A stretch of DNA of 64,000 nucleotides. It comes from Terriglobales bacterium (lineage in GTDB: Bacteria; Acidobacteriota; Terriglobia; Terriglobales; Acidobacteriaceae). Each line of letters opens with the position of its first letter. Position 1 is the first letter of the stretch. The stretch is from NCBI GenBank assembly GCA_025936825.1, contig JAICSO010000004.1:62001-126000 (forward strand), written 5' to 3'. Position numbers and translations under genes: made by a program. The notes below the pieces were generated by a model. It had not been told where the DNA came from. It did no database searches and saw nothing but the letters and a program-made list of their open reading frames with translations. Positions 46,299 to 54,360 of the stretch are shown in pieces.

Positions 46299-46382
46299 CC
46301 GCAAAGAACGCAAGGCGCGCAAAGAAAAACAAAACAATTCTTTATTACCAGGTTTGCTTTGCGTCCTTTGCGATCTTTGCGG
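46299..46382. repeat. inverted pair of CCGCAAAGA nonamer arrays
   Basis: CCGCAAAGA, ACGCAAGGC, GCGCAAAGA (46299-46325) face GCTTTGCGT, CCTTTGCGA, TCTTTGCGG (46356-46382). CCGCAAAGA and TCTTTGCGG are exact reverse complements; a 30-bp A/T-rich loop separates the arms. Confidence 0.8.
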
Positions 46383-46463
46383 TTCCATGTTGGTGAGGAG
46401 CAAAGGGGGAAGAAGCTAACCCTTCCTCGGCGTCTCCGTCTAACCCACATCAGGAGAACGGTC

Positions 46464-47321
46464 ATGCAGAACAAACGCAATCTTGCTACCTGGCTGGGCG
46501 CGGTGCTTGGGATCGTAATGGCGCTGGCGCTGAACGCCACGTTGGCGCACGCCGCGGACAACGACTTCGTTAAAGAGGAATTCCACAAGACCTACCCGCT
46601 GTCGGCGAATGGCCGGTTCTCGCTGCAGAACATTAACGGCCCTGCGCACATTTCGGCGTGGGACCGTAACGAGGTAAAGGTCGACGCGGTCAAGCGTGCC
46701 GACGACGAAGAAGGCCTCAAGAACATGGAGATTCGCGTTGACGCTCACCCGGACTCGGTTTCTGTCGAGACCAAGTACCTCTCGCAAGAGGATCGCTGGA
46801 ACAACCATCGGTATAACCACTATTCGAGCGTGGAATACACCATCACGGTACCGCGAAATGCGAAGCTGGACGAGGTTCAGTTGATCAACGGGGAACTCGA
46901 TATTAACGGCGTGCTCGGCGAAGTTCGCGCACAGTGTATTAATGGAAAGCTGGTGGCGACTGGACTGACGAACCGAGCCAAGCTATCCACCGTGAACGGG
47001 ATGCTCGACGCCAAGTTCGACCGCGTGACCGCGGAAAGCTTGGATCTTCAGTCAGTCAATGGACATATCCAGCTGACACTGCCTTCCGACGCCAAGGTGA
47101 GCCTCGACGCGAACACCGTCCACGGCGGGATCTCCAATGAGTTTGGATTGCGCAGCACCCATCACATGGTCGGGCATGAAATGCAGGGGACGCTGGGCGG
47201 CGGCGGAACTCGCATTCACCTGAGCAATGTGAACGGAGCGATTGAGATTCGGCACGCCAATGATGGTAAGTCGGTGAGCCCCGCAAAGAGCGAAGGCGGG
47301 GATGATCAGGACGAGATCTAG
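46464..47321 (+). CDS. exported DUF4097-family beta-strand repeat protein
   Basis: 285 residues from ATG 46464 with AGGAGA at six-base spacing; the longer frame lacks an SD. Signal peptide MQNKRNLATWLGAVLGIVMA ... AHA. The mature part is a right-handed beta repeat: FSLQNINGPAHISAWDRNEV, INGELDINGVLGEVRAQCIN, and LSTVNGMLDAKFDRV, matching DUF4097 'putative adhesin'. Its role in the envelope is not known. Its TAG stop is within the CTAGCCA word region. Confidence 0.8.
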   Translation: MQNKRNLATWLGAVLGIVMALALNATLAHAADNDFVKEEFHKTYPLSANGRFSLQNINGPAHISAWDRNEVKVDAVKRADDEEGLKNMEIRVDAHPDSVSVETKYLSQEDRWNNHRYNHYSSVEYTITVPRNAKLDEVQLINGELDINGVLGEVRAQCINGKLVATGLTNRAKLSTVNGMLDAKFDRVTAESLDLQSVNGHIQLTLPSDAKVSLDANTVHGGISNEFGLRSTHHMVGHEMQGTLGGGGTRIHLSNVNGAIEIRHANDGKSVSPAKSEGGDDQDEI

Positions 47322-47484
47322 TGGCTAGTAAGAACAACACGGGAAGTCGTCCACAAACTCCGGACTGGACCTTTCAGAATGACCTTGGTTTTGGCTTAGG
47401 GTGCTTTTGGAGTTTGGGGAATACGCACCCCAACGAGTTCGGGTTTTAACTAGCCACTAATCACTAGCCACTAGCCACTGCTCC
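47319..47484. repeat. CTAGCCA heptamer array with inverted left half
   Basis: TGGCTAG at 47322-47328 faces CTAGCCA, CTAATCA, CTAGCCA, CTAGCCA, CTGCTCC at 47450-47484. The loop is about 120 bp and contains no gene. Confidence 0.65.
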
Positions 47485-48095
47485 TACGGCGCTTCAATCA
47501 ACTCCATCTTGCCGTCGCGCGTGCGGTGCAGGACCATCACCTTGCCCTTGGGATCGCGAAAAACGAAGACGTCGCGATCGCGAAAGTGGGCTTCCTTAAT
47601 AGCCTCTTCCAGGGTCATGGGACGCAATGCAACAGCCTGATCGGTGCGCACCAGGTGGACTTCGGTTGACTTCGCCACCGCGGGGAATTTGTGTACGACC
47701 ATCGAAGCAGTGGGTGCAGGGCTGGACGCGCCTGCTGCTGCGGCCTTCGCCGCTGGTTGAGACTCTGCCTCACCGTTCCACTTGCCATTCTTGCCGTTGT
47801 TGCGGCGCTTCTTAGTGATGATTCGCGTCTTGTTGCGGAGTGCTTGCTTTTCCAGGTGCTCGAGGGCCTCGTTGATGGCGGCCTTCATATCGCCCGCTTC
47901 GGCAAGACCTACAAGCGGCCCGACGCGAGATGCAATCGTGATTTCGGCTTTGTTGCGGCGCTTCTCGACCGCGAGAATCACCTTGGTATCGAATCTATTG
48001 CGAAGTATTTTGCGGATCTTGGTGAGACCAGCTTCTACGTCTTTGCGGTTTGTGGGAGTTACTTCGTAGTGCCTGCCAGTGTATTCCACGTTCAT
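47484..48095 (-). CDS. hpf: ribosome hibernation promoting factor, long form
   Basis: 203 residues. N-terminal domain MNVEYTGRHYEVTPTNRKDV, then RFDTKVILAVEKRRNKAEIT and DMKAAINEALEHLEKQALRN, is the S30AE/RaiA fold that sits in the decoding centre. A 45-residue Ala/Pro-rich linker joins the C-terminal dimerisation domain (LRPMTLEEAIKEAHFRDRDV, FVFRDPKGKVMVLHRTRDG). The long form alone produces 100S dimers. It follows rpoN, the usual neighbour of short hpf in other phyla. Confidence 0.92.
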   Translation of the reverse strand: MNVEYTGRHYEVTPTNRKDVEAGLTKIRKILRNRFDTKVILAVEKRRNKAEITIASRVGPLVGLAEAGDMKAAINEALEHLEKQALRNKTRIITKKRRNNGKNGKWNGEAESQPAAKAAAAGASSPAPTASMVVHKFPAVAKSTEVHLVRTDQAVALRPMTLEEAIKEAHFRDRDVFVFRDPKGKVMVLHRTRDGKMELIEAP

Positions 48096-48133
48096 GGATC
48101 GGCTCCGGCTTGATTTAGAAACGAAGCTTAGAT

Positions 48134-48213
48134 GTTAGCTTTTAGCTCTTAGCCTTTAGCTTGAACCAAAACCGTTTTAGCTAAAAGCTGAGAGCTAATG
48201 GCTAAGAGCTATT
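48134..48213. repeat. inverted pair of TTTAGCT/AGCTAAA heptamer arrays
   Basis: GTTAGCT, TTTAGCT, CTTAGCC, TTTAGCT (48134-48161) face AGCTAAA, AGCTGAG, AGCTAAT, GGCTAAG, AGCTATT (48179-48213). The rpoN stop codon lies inside the right arm. Same word at 10441. Confidence 0.8.
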
Positions 48214-50032
48214 TCTTCACTCTCCTCTGATGCGTACTGGGTATTTTCATGTCTTCCCTGTACTTCGCGACTGTACGGCGAGTGACTTGAATCCCCTGCG
48301 ACTGCAAAATTTTGGTGATCTGATCGTCGGTGAGCGGCTTGGTCGGATCTTCGTCTTCGATCAGCTTTTTTACCCGACGTTTAAGGATCAGTAGCGAGGT
48401 GCCGCCGCCTTCCGGCCCATTCACGCTCTCGCTGAAGAAGTACCGCAACTCGAAGACACCCTGTGGTGTGTGCGCATACTTATTGGCCACAGCGCGGCTC
48501 ACGGTAGACGGATGCACTCCAATTTCTTCGGCGACTTCCTTGATCATCATCGGCTTGAGCTGGTCGATGCCGCGTTCCAGGAAATCCTGCTGCCGCGCGA
48601 CGATGGTGTAGCAAACCTTCATGATCGTCTGCTTGCGCTGCTCGATGTTCTTGATCAGCTGAACCGCGCTCTTGAAACGCTCTTTCACGTAGTTGCGTGT
48701 GTCGCGGTCGTTCCCTTCTTTGCTAAGCAGCTTGCGGTAGGAGGAGTTTAGCCGCAGCGTCGGTACATCGTCGTCGTTCATGACCACGATCCACTCGTCG
48801 CCGTGCTTCACGAACGCAACATCCGGTTCAATAAGACGCGCCTGCACTTTGTTGTAGCGCAGGCCAGGACGTGGATCGAGGGTGCGGATGTAATCCAGAG
48901 CTGTCTGAATCGCTTCAATCGGACGATTGATCGCCTTCGAAATTTCCTTGTGCTGCTTGTTCTGCAGCGCCTTCAGGTGCTGATCGACAATGGCGATTGC
49001 GTCACTCAGAGTCTGTGCGGTTCCGTTGCCGTTCCCGGTGCGCTCGTACTGGGCCTGGTGATAGCGCAGTTGGTACAGCAGGCACTCGCGTAAGTTGCGG
49101 CAGGCGACACCCGGAGGATCGAGTTGGCGAACAACCTCAATGGCCTCATGCAATTCGTCGCGAGTGAAACTCGGCTTGTAGGTGGGGCGTGTGCCGTTGC
49201 TCGATGCAGCTGCTGGTTTCTCTGCGGCCGGTTCCGCTGCTGGTTGTACTGCTGCGGCTGATGCACTCAGCGGAGAACTCGAGTGGCCGTTCGCGCTGTA
49301 GTTTGCGGAACCGAGTGGCGGTTCACCCTCTTCGGCGACCAGCGTGGCGCCGACTACGTCTGCGCCATCTGCTGCAAAGGAACGATCGGGAATTTCCGCT
49401 GGCTCTTCCGAGCCCTCGGCCTCGCCGATCCCAAGCGCTGTCGCTTCTTTGACCAGGTGCTCCGATTTCGCCGCGTCCTGTTCCGGCGAGGACGGTGCCA
49501 CTTCGCCCAGCATCTCCTCGTCGCTGGCGATCAGGTAGCCATCTTCGTTCAGGTTTCCAATGATGATCTCGGACGCCTCGCGCACTTCAGGGCTAGTCGG
49601 AATGGATCCCAACTGCCACATCAGGTGATCGGTCAGAGTACTGGGCTTGGAAAGGAAATTCTCGAACGAAGGCCGCTCAATCTCTTCAAAGTCGCCGGGG
49701 CTGCGGAAACCCGGATCGAGATAGTCCTTGAAGAACGATCCGAAATCGATTTCTTCGAAAGAATCCTTCTTTTCGTCCGTGGTGGGCGAGGGAGCCTCCT
49801 CGGAAACTGTAGAGACGCGCTCGCGTTCTTCCTCGCGCCGACCCACGTCGTCAATCAGCGGGATGGAATCTTCAAGCTCTTCGAGGACGGGGTTCTCCAC
49901 CATCTCGGCATTGATCATGTCCTTGAGCTCAAGCTTGTTGAGCGCAAGCACGCTGACCATCTGCACCAGGCCAGGGGTGAGGATCTGGCGCTGGGAGACT
50001 TTCAGGTGAAGTTTGGGCTGTAGTAAGACCAT
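48209..50032 (-). CDS. rpoN: RNA polymerase sigma-54 factor RpoN
   Basis: 607 residues. Region I is the Gln/Leu-rich activator-interacting segment LQPKLHLKVSQRQILTPGLV. The core-binding region starts after about residue 290, and VAEEIGVHPSTVSRAVANKY and YFFSESVNGPEGG precede the RpoN box TRRTVAKYREDMKIP that binds the -24 element. The protein is longer than the usual 450-500 because of an acidic and Ala/Ser-rich region II of about 170 residues. No sigma-54 -24/-12 promoter was found upstream of amtB. lptB lies directly upstream. Confidence 0.95.
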   Translation of the reverse strand: MVLLQPKLHLKVSQRQILTPGLVQMVSVLALNKLELKDMINAEMVENPVLEELEDSIPLIDDVGRREEERERVSTVSEEAPSPTTDEKKDSFEEIDFGSFFKDYLDPGFRSPGDFEEIERPSFENFLSKPSTLTDHLMWQLGSIPTSPEVREASEIIIGNLNEDGYLIASDEEMLGEVAPSSPEQDAAKSEHLVKEATALGIGEAEGSEEPAEIPDRSFAADGADVVGATLVAEEGEPPLGSANYSANGHSSSPLSASAAAVQPAAEPAAEKPAAASSNGTRPTYKPSFTRDELHEAIEVVRQLDPPGVACRNLRECLLYQLRYHQAQYERTGNGNGTAQTLSDAIAIVDQHLKALQNKQHKEISKAINRPIEAIQTALDYIRTLDPRPGLRYNKVQARLIEPDVAFVKHGDEWIVVMNDDDVPTLRLNSSYRKLLSKEGNDRDTRNYVKERFKSAVQLIKNIEQRKQTIMKVCYTIVARQQDFLERGIDQLKPMMIKEVAEEIGVHPSTVSRAVANKYAHTPQGVFELRYFFSESVNGPEGGGTSLLILKRRVKKLIEDEDPTKPLTDDQITKILQSQGIQVTRRTVAKYREDMKIPSTHQRRVKK

Positions 50033-50107
50033 GTTTCAAGGTTTCAAGGTTTCAATGTTTCGATGGTAAGGGTCGGAAACCCTGAAACCTTCGAAACTTT
50101 GAAACCT
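50033..50107. repeat. inverted pair of GTTTCAAG octamer arrays
   Basis: GTTTCAAG, GTTTCAAG, GTTTCAAT, GTTTCGAT (50033-50064) face GAAACCCT, GAAACCTT, CGAAACTT, TGAAACCT (50076-50107). It occupies the whole gap between lptB stop and rpoN start. Confidence 0.82.
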
Positions 50108-50113
50108 GCTTTG

Positions 50114-50842
50114 CTACACCAGAGAGAAACTCTCCCCTAAATAAACCCTTCTCACTTCCGAATCGCTGCCTAACTGCTCCGGCGTGCCGTGCCGGAAAAT
50201 CTTGCCTTCGTTGATGATGTACGCCCTGTCGGTCACCGACAGCGTTTCGCGCACATTATGGTCCGTGATCAGCACGCCGATCCCGCTCGCCTTCATGTTG
50301 CTGATGATCTTCTGCAGATCCAGCACCGCGATTGGATCGATTCCCGAAAACGGCTCATCCAGCAGGATGAACTTCGGGTTGATGCACAATGCCCTGGCGA
50401 TCTCAACCCTTCTTCGTTCGCCACCGGACAATGCGTACCCGCGGTTCAACCGAATATGTTCCAGCCCGAGCTGGTCGATCAACTGCTCCATGGTCTCGCG
50501 ACGTTCGTGCCAGGAGACAGGCTGGGCCTCCAGCACGGCGAGAATGTTCTCCTCAACCGTGAGCTTCCGGAAAACCGACGCTTCTTGGGGGAGATAGCTG
50601 ATCCCGAACTGCCGCGCCCTGCGGTACATAGGCACGTCGGTGATCTCGTCCTCATTCATGAGGACCCGGCCCGAGTCGGGTGGTATCAGGCCAACGATCG
50701 TGTAGAAGGTGGTGGTCTTGCCGGCGCCGTTAGGCCCTAATAAACCAACAACTTCGCCCTGACTGACGCTGAGACTAACGCCATTTACAACCTGACGGCC
50801 CCGATAGGACTTGCGTATTTCTTCGGCGGCCAGCGTTTGCAT
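50114..50842 (-). CDS. lptB: LPS export ABC transporter ATPase LptB
   Basis: 242 residues. Walker [22 protein letters not shown]-loop [20 protein letters not shown], signature [16 protein letters not shown], Walker [17 protein letters not shown] and the H-loop [11 protein letters not shown] are intact. The [10 protein letters not shown] segment is LptB-specific. It powers LptFG to move LPS along the LptC-A-D bridge; LptFG genes are not in the window. It abuts the lptC/A gene (one base gap) and precedes rpoN. Confidence 0.95.
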   Translation of the reverse strand: MQTLAAEEIRKSYRGRQVVNGVSLSVSQGEVVGLLGPNGAGKTTTFYTIVGLIPPDSGRVLMNEDEITDVPMYRRARQFGISYLPQEASVFRKLTVEENILAVLEAQPVSWHERRETMEQLIDQLGLEHIRLNRGYALSGGERRRVEIARALCINPKFILLDEPFSGIDPIAVLDLQKIISNMKASGIGVLITDHNVRETLSVTDRAYIINEGKIFRHGTPEQLGSDSEVRRVYLGESFSLV

Positions 50843-53350
50843 TTAACGTACCACTTTGGTCTCAGTGACGGCCGGTGACCCCTTGTCACCTTCAACCACG
50901 ACCCTACCATCGCGTCTAAACAAAGTCAACGAAACGGCGGTAATCTTGCCATGTTCGGCATCAAAAATGCTAGGCGGTCCGCCGGTTAGCACAAACTTAT
51001 CATCCGACGCTGTATAGGTGAGGTTCTCGCCGGTGGCGCGGCGGTTGGGTTCGGTGATCACAACCGAGCCGGAGGCGACAATTTTGTCGAGCTTCGATTG
51101 TGGAGCTACGGGCGTGTGTGGGGCAGCCGCCTCGCCCGCCTGAGACTGTGGAGCTACGGAGCCTGCTCTGAGCGACTGAGCGGAGGGAAGGAGTCGAACG
51201 GGCGTCTCGCCCGTAGTGTTCTGGTCAGACTGCCCTTGCACGGGCGAGGACGCCCGTGCCTCCACGCTCTTTGTTGCCGGCGCGAGAAACACGTCCATTT
51301 GCTTCGCGGTAATAGTCAGGTCAGTCCCGCGCACGGTCACTCCGCCATCGAACTGCGCCTTCCGATCGGAGTCCTTGTAGATCAAGTGTGCTGACGTGAT
51401 CGTCACAGGAGTCGCGTTGCCCTTCTTGTCGGTTCCGACCAGGACAGTCGACACCAGTTGATTGCCTTTCGCGTCGGCCACAACCGTTCGCTGCTCCTTG
51501 TGAAATTGGATCGATGGCGCTTCGATTACATTCGCGTTCTGCCACAGGCGCGCATTCCCGGTGTAAGTCGCGATTGCCGGATCCGTTCGCGCCGACATGC
51601 TTTGCGCCGTCACGTGTACCGGATCGGAGGAGGCCAGCAGCGCGCCATTCGGTTCGGCCTTCAGGTCGCTATAGCTGGTCTTCACATCTCCCTGCGCGGA
51701 TGCGTCGCCGGTGTCGCGATTCAGGCGGACTGTGCGCGACGTGGTTTCCATTCCCGCGTCGACAATTCGCGGCGATCCCGTGAGCGTGAGCATCTGGTCA
51801 GCTGGTGTGTAGCGCGCATTGTCGGCGAATGCCTGCTGAGTGCCTGAACGATAGACGAAGTGCCCCTGCTGATCGACGGACTCGATTCCAGTTCCTGGAC
51901 GGAACGCCGCGTCGATGCTGTCGCTGGTGGTGATGCGGTCTGGTTGCGCGACTCCTTTCTGCGGCGCCGCGGGTGAAACTACCTTGGCGTTGGCGGCTCC
52001 GTGGACATTTGAAAGCTGCCCTTGCTTGTCGAACTTTGCAATGAACTTGTCGGCAATGATGTGCGTAGAACCGGGCGCAGTCGCCGGGATTGCCTGCGAG
52101 CTGGCCCGCGGTTTCGTCGACTGCGTGAGCAGGATTTCAGGAGCGCCAATGGTCTCAGCACGCGTCAGTCGTTGATCGGCAACAAAGAAGTCCATCGCGG
52201 GAGAAGTGATCTCGAAGGCAGTGCTGTTTGGCTTTTGGAGCGACTGGCGACCTCGCCCGTCCGATGCTTCAACTGTCGGCGCACTCTGGGTTAGCTTTAC
52301 TCCTCCGTCCCCACGGACTTTGCTCAAGACATTATTGCGTCCAAAGTTCATGATGGCCTTTGCTGAGGATCCTGATAGGGCCTGTGCTCCAGTGCTATGA
52401 AACTGGACATCTCCCGAGAGAATCGCGTCCTTGGCGTCGCCATTCGACTTCATGTTCACATCGAGCCGCTGTGCCGTTATCTCGGTCTGCGTGGGGACGG
52501 ACGCCCTCGTCCGTCCTGGGCGGGCGTCCTCGCCAGCCAGATCGCGCGACGTCAGTTTCACACCACCAGTGGCTATCGCATGATCGAGCGCATTGTCCTC
52601 GTTGAGAAATAGCGTGAGTTCTTCCGCTTGCGCCTGCTGCTCCGGATTTTCAGCGTGCGGATGCGTCAGGACGATCTCGCGCGGCGCCTTCTGCAAGAGC
52701 GCGCGGTCGGCGAGGATCGTACCGGGCGCGGCTCCAGTCATCACGATCTTGATCTGCGATTCCAGTGTGAGGGCCGTGTCTTTGGCGACATACTTCGCGC
52801 CCACGGCCGATCCGCTGGCCTGCGGCACCCGGAAGTCGATTCGCGCTGCGGTCCATGCGTCGCCGCTGTTCTTGTTGAACACCAGATCGCTGGTCTTGAG
52901 GTGAACTGGGTTCTTCAACTCGTGCGGCGCGGTTTGGTCGGGATGCACGATCCCCTGCGGATTGGACTGCAGGTCAATAGAGACCTCGCCCCGGCTGCTG
53001 ACGTTGCCGGATTGCGGATCGTAGTCGAAGGCCTCGCCATACACCTGGTCGAATCGTGACGAGTCGCGGCCATATAGCGTGATAGTCACATCATGCAGTT
53101 CGGTGTGGCCGCCTTCTTTGAATTGCACGGCCTTGCTGGCCTGCAATTTGAAAATGGTGCGCCCCTGCTCGGACTTGGAGATCGTGAACTGGTTCGCGCT
53201 TTGCTGGACCTCGATGCCGAGCTTCTGAACCTGCTTACGCACGTTTTGAACACGATGCCGCAAATGCAGGTATGTCGCGCCCACGACGACGCACACGAGC
53301 ACCAGCGCGGCGACAAACCATCGGCGCAGCCGGGCAATGGAGACGGGCAT
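50843..53350 (-). CDS. LptC-LptA (OstA-like) fusion or multi-OstA protein
   Basis: About 835 residues from ATG 53350; the frame upstream of that runs into a repeat array. One N-terminal membrane helix (WFVAALVLVCVVVGATYLHL) followed by an LptC-type stretch (VQQSANQFTISKSEQGRTIF, then LHDVTITLYGRDSSRFDQVYG). Several OstA/LptA-like jellyroll segments follow, such as DRTILADRALL-like repeats and YTGNARLWQNANVIEAPSIQ near residue 590. It should form the inner-membrane and periplasmic part of the LPS bridge in one chain. Two in-frame stretches are encoded by GC-rich hairpins (see 51198 and 52495). Confidence 0.8.
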   Translation of the reverse strand: MPVSIARLRRWFVAALVLVCVVVGATYLHLRHRVQNVRKQVQKLGIEVQQSANQFTISKSEQGRTIFKLQASKAVQFKEGGHTELHDVTITLYGRDSSRFDQVYGEAFDYDPQSGNVSSRGEVSIDLQSNPQGIVHPDQTAPHELKNPVHLKTSDLVFNKNSGDAWTAARIDFRVPQASGSAVGAKYVAKDTALTLESQIKIVMTGAAPGTILADRALLQKAPREIVLTHPHAENPEQQAQAEELTLFLNEDNALDHAIATGGVKLTSRDLAGEDARPGRTRASVPTQTEITAQRLDVNMKSNGDAKDAILSGDVQFHSTGAQALSGSSAKAIMNFGRNNVLSKVRGDGGVKLTQSAPTVEASDGRGRQSLQKPNSTAFEITSPAMDFFVADQRLTRAETIGAPEILLTQSTKPRASSQAIPATAPGSTHIIADKFIAKFDKQGQLSNVHGAANAKVVSPAAPQKGVAQPDRITTSDSIDAAFRPGTGIESVDQQGHFVYRSGTQQAFADNARYTPADQMLTLTGSPRIVDAGMETTSRTVRLNRDTGDASAQGDVKTSYSDLKAEPNGALLASSDPVHVTAQSMSARTDPAIATYTGNARLWQNANVIEAPSIQFHKEQRTVVADAKGNQLVSTVLVGTDKKGNATPVTITSAHLIYKDSDRKAQFDGGVTVRGTDLTITAKQMDVFLAPATKSVEARASSPVQGQSDQNTTGETPVRLLPSAQSLRAGSVAPQSQAGEAAAPHTPVAPQSKLDKIVASGSVVITEPNRRATGENLTYTASDDKFVLTGGPPSIFDAEHGKITAVSLTLFRRDGRVVVEGDKGSPAVTETKVVR
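51198..51259. repeat. GC-rich hairpins inside lptC/A coding region
   Basis: ACGGGCG-TCT-CGCCCGT (51198-51214) and GCACGGGCG-AGGA-CGCCCGTGC (51238-51259), perfect stems within a low-complexity part of the protein. Confidence 0.65.
52495..52516. repeat. GC-rich hairpin inside lptC/A coding region
   Basis: GGACGGACG-CCCT-CGTCCGTCC, perfect 9-bp stem, followed by GGGCGGGCGTCCTCGCC. It encodes a low-complexity Asp/Ala/Arg/Pro insert at about residues 278-285. Confidence 0.6.
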
Positions 53351-53365
53351 TGAGGATAGTGTAGT

Positions 53366-53428
53366 GCAGTGGGCAGTGACCAGTAGGCAGCGGCTGGTGG
53401 CCAGAGGCCAGCCGTCAGTGGCTAGTGG
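53366..53428. repeat. heptamer array GCAGTGG/CCAGTAG x9
   Basis: GCAGTGG, GCAGTGA, CCAGTAG, GCAGCGG, CTGGTGG, CCAGAGG, CCAGCCG, TCAGTGG, CTAGTGG in 7-bp register immediately upstream of the lptC/A start codon. Confidence 0.75.
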
Positions 53429-53571
53429 CAAATTCCAGTGGCTGGTGAAGCCTCCGCTCACACCAAGAAACATGCGTTGCCTTACCACATTCACTGCGAC
53501 GGGAGGGATACCAAGGTGTTTCGGTTACCCTGCCCTCCGGGTTGGTTGTTGCAATGTGCATGCGACCGGGA

Positions 53572-53630
53572 GGGCACGGCTTTTCAGCCGTGCCGAAAAG
53601 ACCTTATAAAGTCACCGGGCTATAGCCCCG
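53572..53630. repeat. second type of two-hairpin dispersed repeat
   Basis: Stem GGCACGGCT-TTTC-AGCCGTGCC, an A/T-rich linker of about 20 bp, then a palindromic CCGGG...CCCGG stem with GCTATAGC inside. Similar two-hairpin layout to the 5166/57632 family but with a different linker. Confidence 0.6.
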
Positions 53631-53695
53631 GAGCGCATTGGTCAGCCAAATCACAGAGTGCTATCGTTATGTGCTTTCCCCTTCAGGAGACTCGA

Positions 53696-54265
53696 ATGAC
53701 CAGATCTTACTTTGCTCGGACCGGACTCATTGTGGCGTTCCTTCTTGCGGTACTGCCCGCAACCGCCCAGTCCTGGCAATCCCGCTTGAATGAGGAACTG
53801 CCCCTCATGGGCCATCGTAATTGGATCCTGATCGTCGATTCGGCGTATCCGGAGCAGGTCGGCCCTGGGATCGAGACGATTGAGACCAACGCAGACCAGA
53901 TCGAGACAGTTCGCGCCGTCCTCAAGGCGATTGATAATTCCATCCACACACGGCCGGTCATTTTCATGGATGCCGAGCTGCCCTTCGTCCCGGACCAGGA
54001 GGCGCCCGGTGTCGCAGGTTACCGGGCGCAGATCAGCACGCTGCTACATGATTACGAAGTTCACTCGCGCCTGCATCAGGCCCTGATCGACGACATCGCA
54101 AAAGATAGCGAGCAATATCATGTGCTCGTACTCAAAACGCGTCTCACGATCCCTTACACCTCGCTTTTCGTTCACCTAGACTGCAGGTATTGGAGCGCCG
54201 ACAACGAGCGCAACCTGCGCGAAATGATGGGTGCTCCTGCGCCAACTCATCCAAAGCGCCCTTAG
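53696..54265 (+). CDS. exported RbsD/FucU-like protein
   Basis: 189 residues from ATG 53696 with CAGGAGA five bases upstream. Signal peptide MTRSYFARTGLIVAFLLAVL ends at ATA-Q. The mature chain ELPLMGHRNWILIVDSAYPE and VLVLKTRLTIPYTSLFVHLD align by eye with the RbsD/FucU mutarotase core (MGHGDEI..SDAHFPA and ITGE..KYGNIL). Those proteins are normally cytoplasmic ribose or fucose mutarotases, so a secreted one is unusual. The catalytic His appears present (GH) but the Tyr/Asn triad is changed. It precedes the symporter. Confidence 0.6.
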   Translation: MTRSYFARTGLIVAFLLAVLPATAQSWQSRLNEELPLMGHRNWILIVDSAYPEQVGPGIETIETNADQIETVRAVLKAIDNSIHTRPVIFMDAELPFVPDQEAPGVAGYRAQISTLLHDYEVHSRLHQALIDDIAKDSEQYHVLVLKTRLTIPYTSLFVHLDCRYWSADNERNLREMMGAPAPTHPKRP

Positions 54266-54360
54266 CCGCGTTGCCTCCCAGAATGCTCATCACTGCCTAG
54301 ATACCCCTCTACCGCAGCACCTCCGATCGCGCTCCAATCGCGCTACGCTGATCGAAGCAC

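Larger units (their letters stand above)
53351..53695. other. gene-free gap carrying heptamer array and two-hairpin repeat
   Basis: Between the lptC/A start and the exported RbsD-like gene. The heptamer array is at 53366-53428 and the double hairpin at 53572-53630; no further gene. Confidence 0.6.

Noticed and set aside
53351-53494. N-terminal extension of the lptC/A protein
   Set aside because: The extra codons come from the heptamer array and lack conserved sequence; ATG 53350 precedes the membrane helix.
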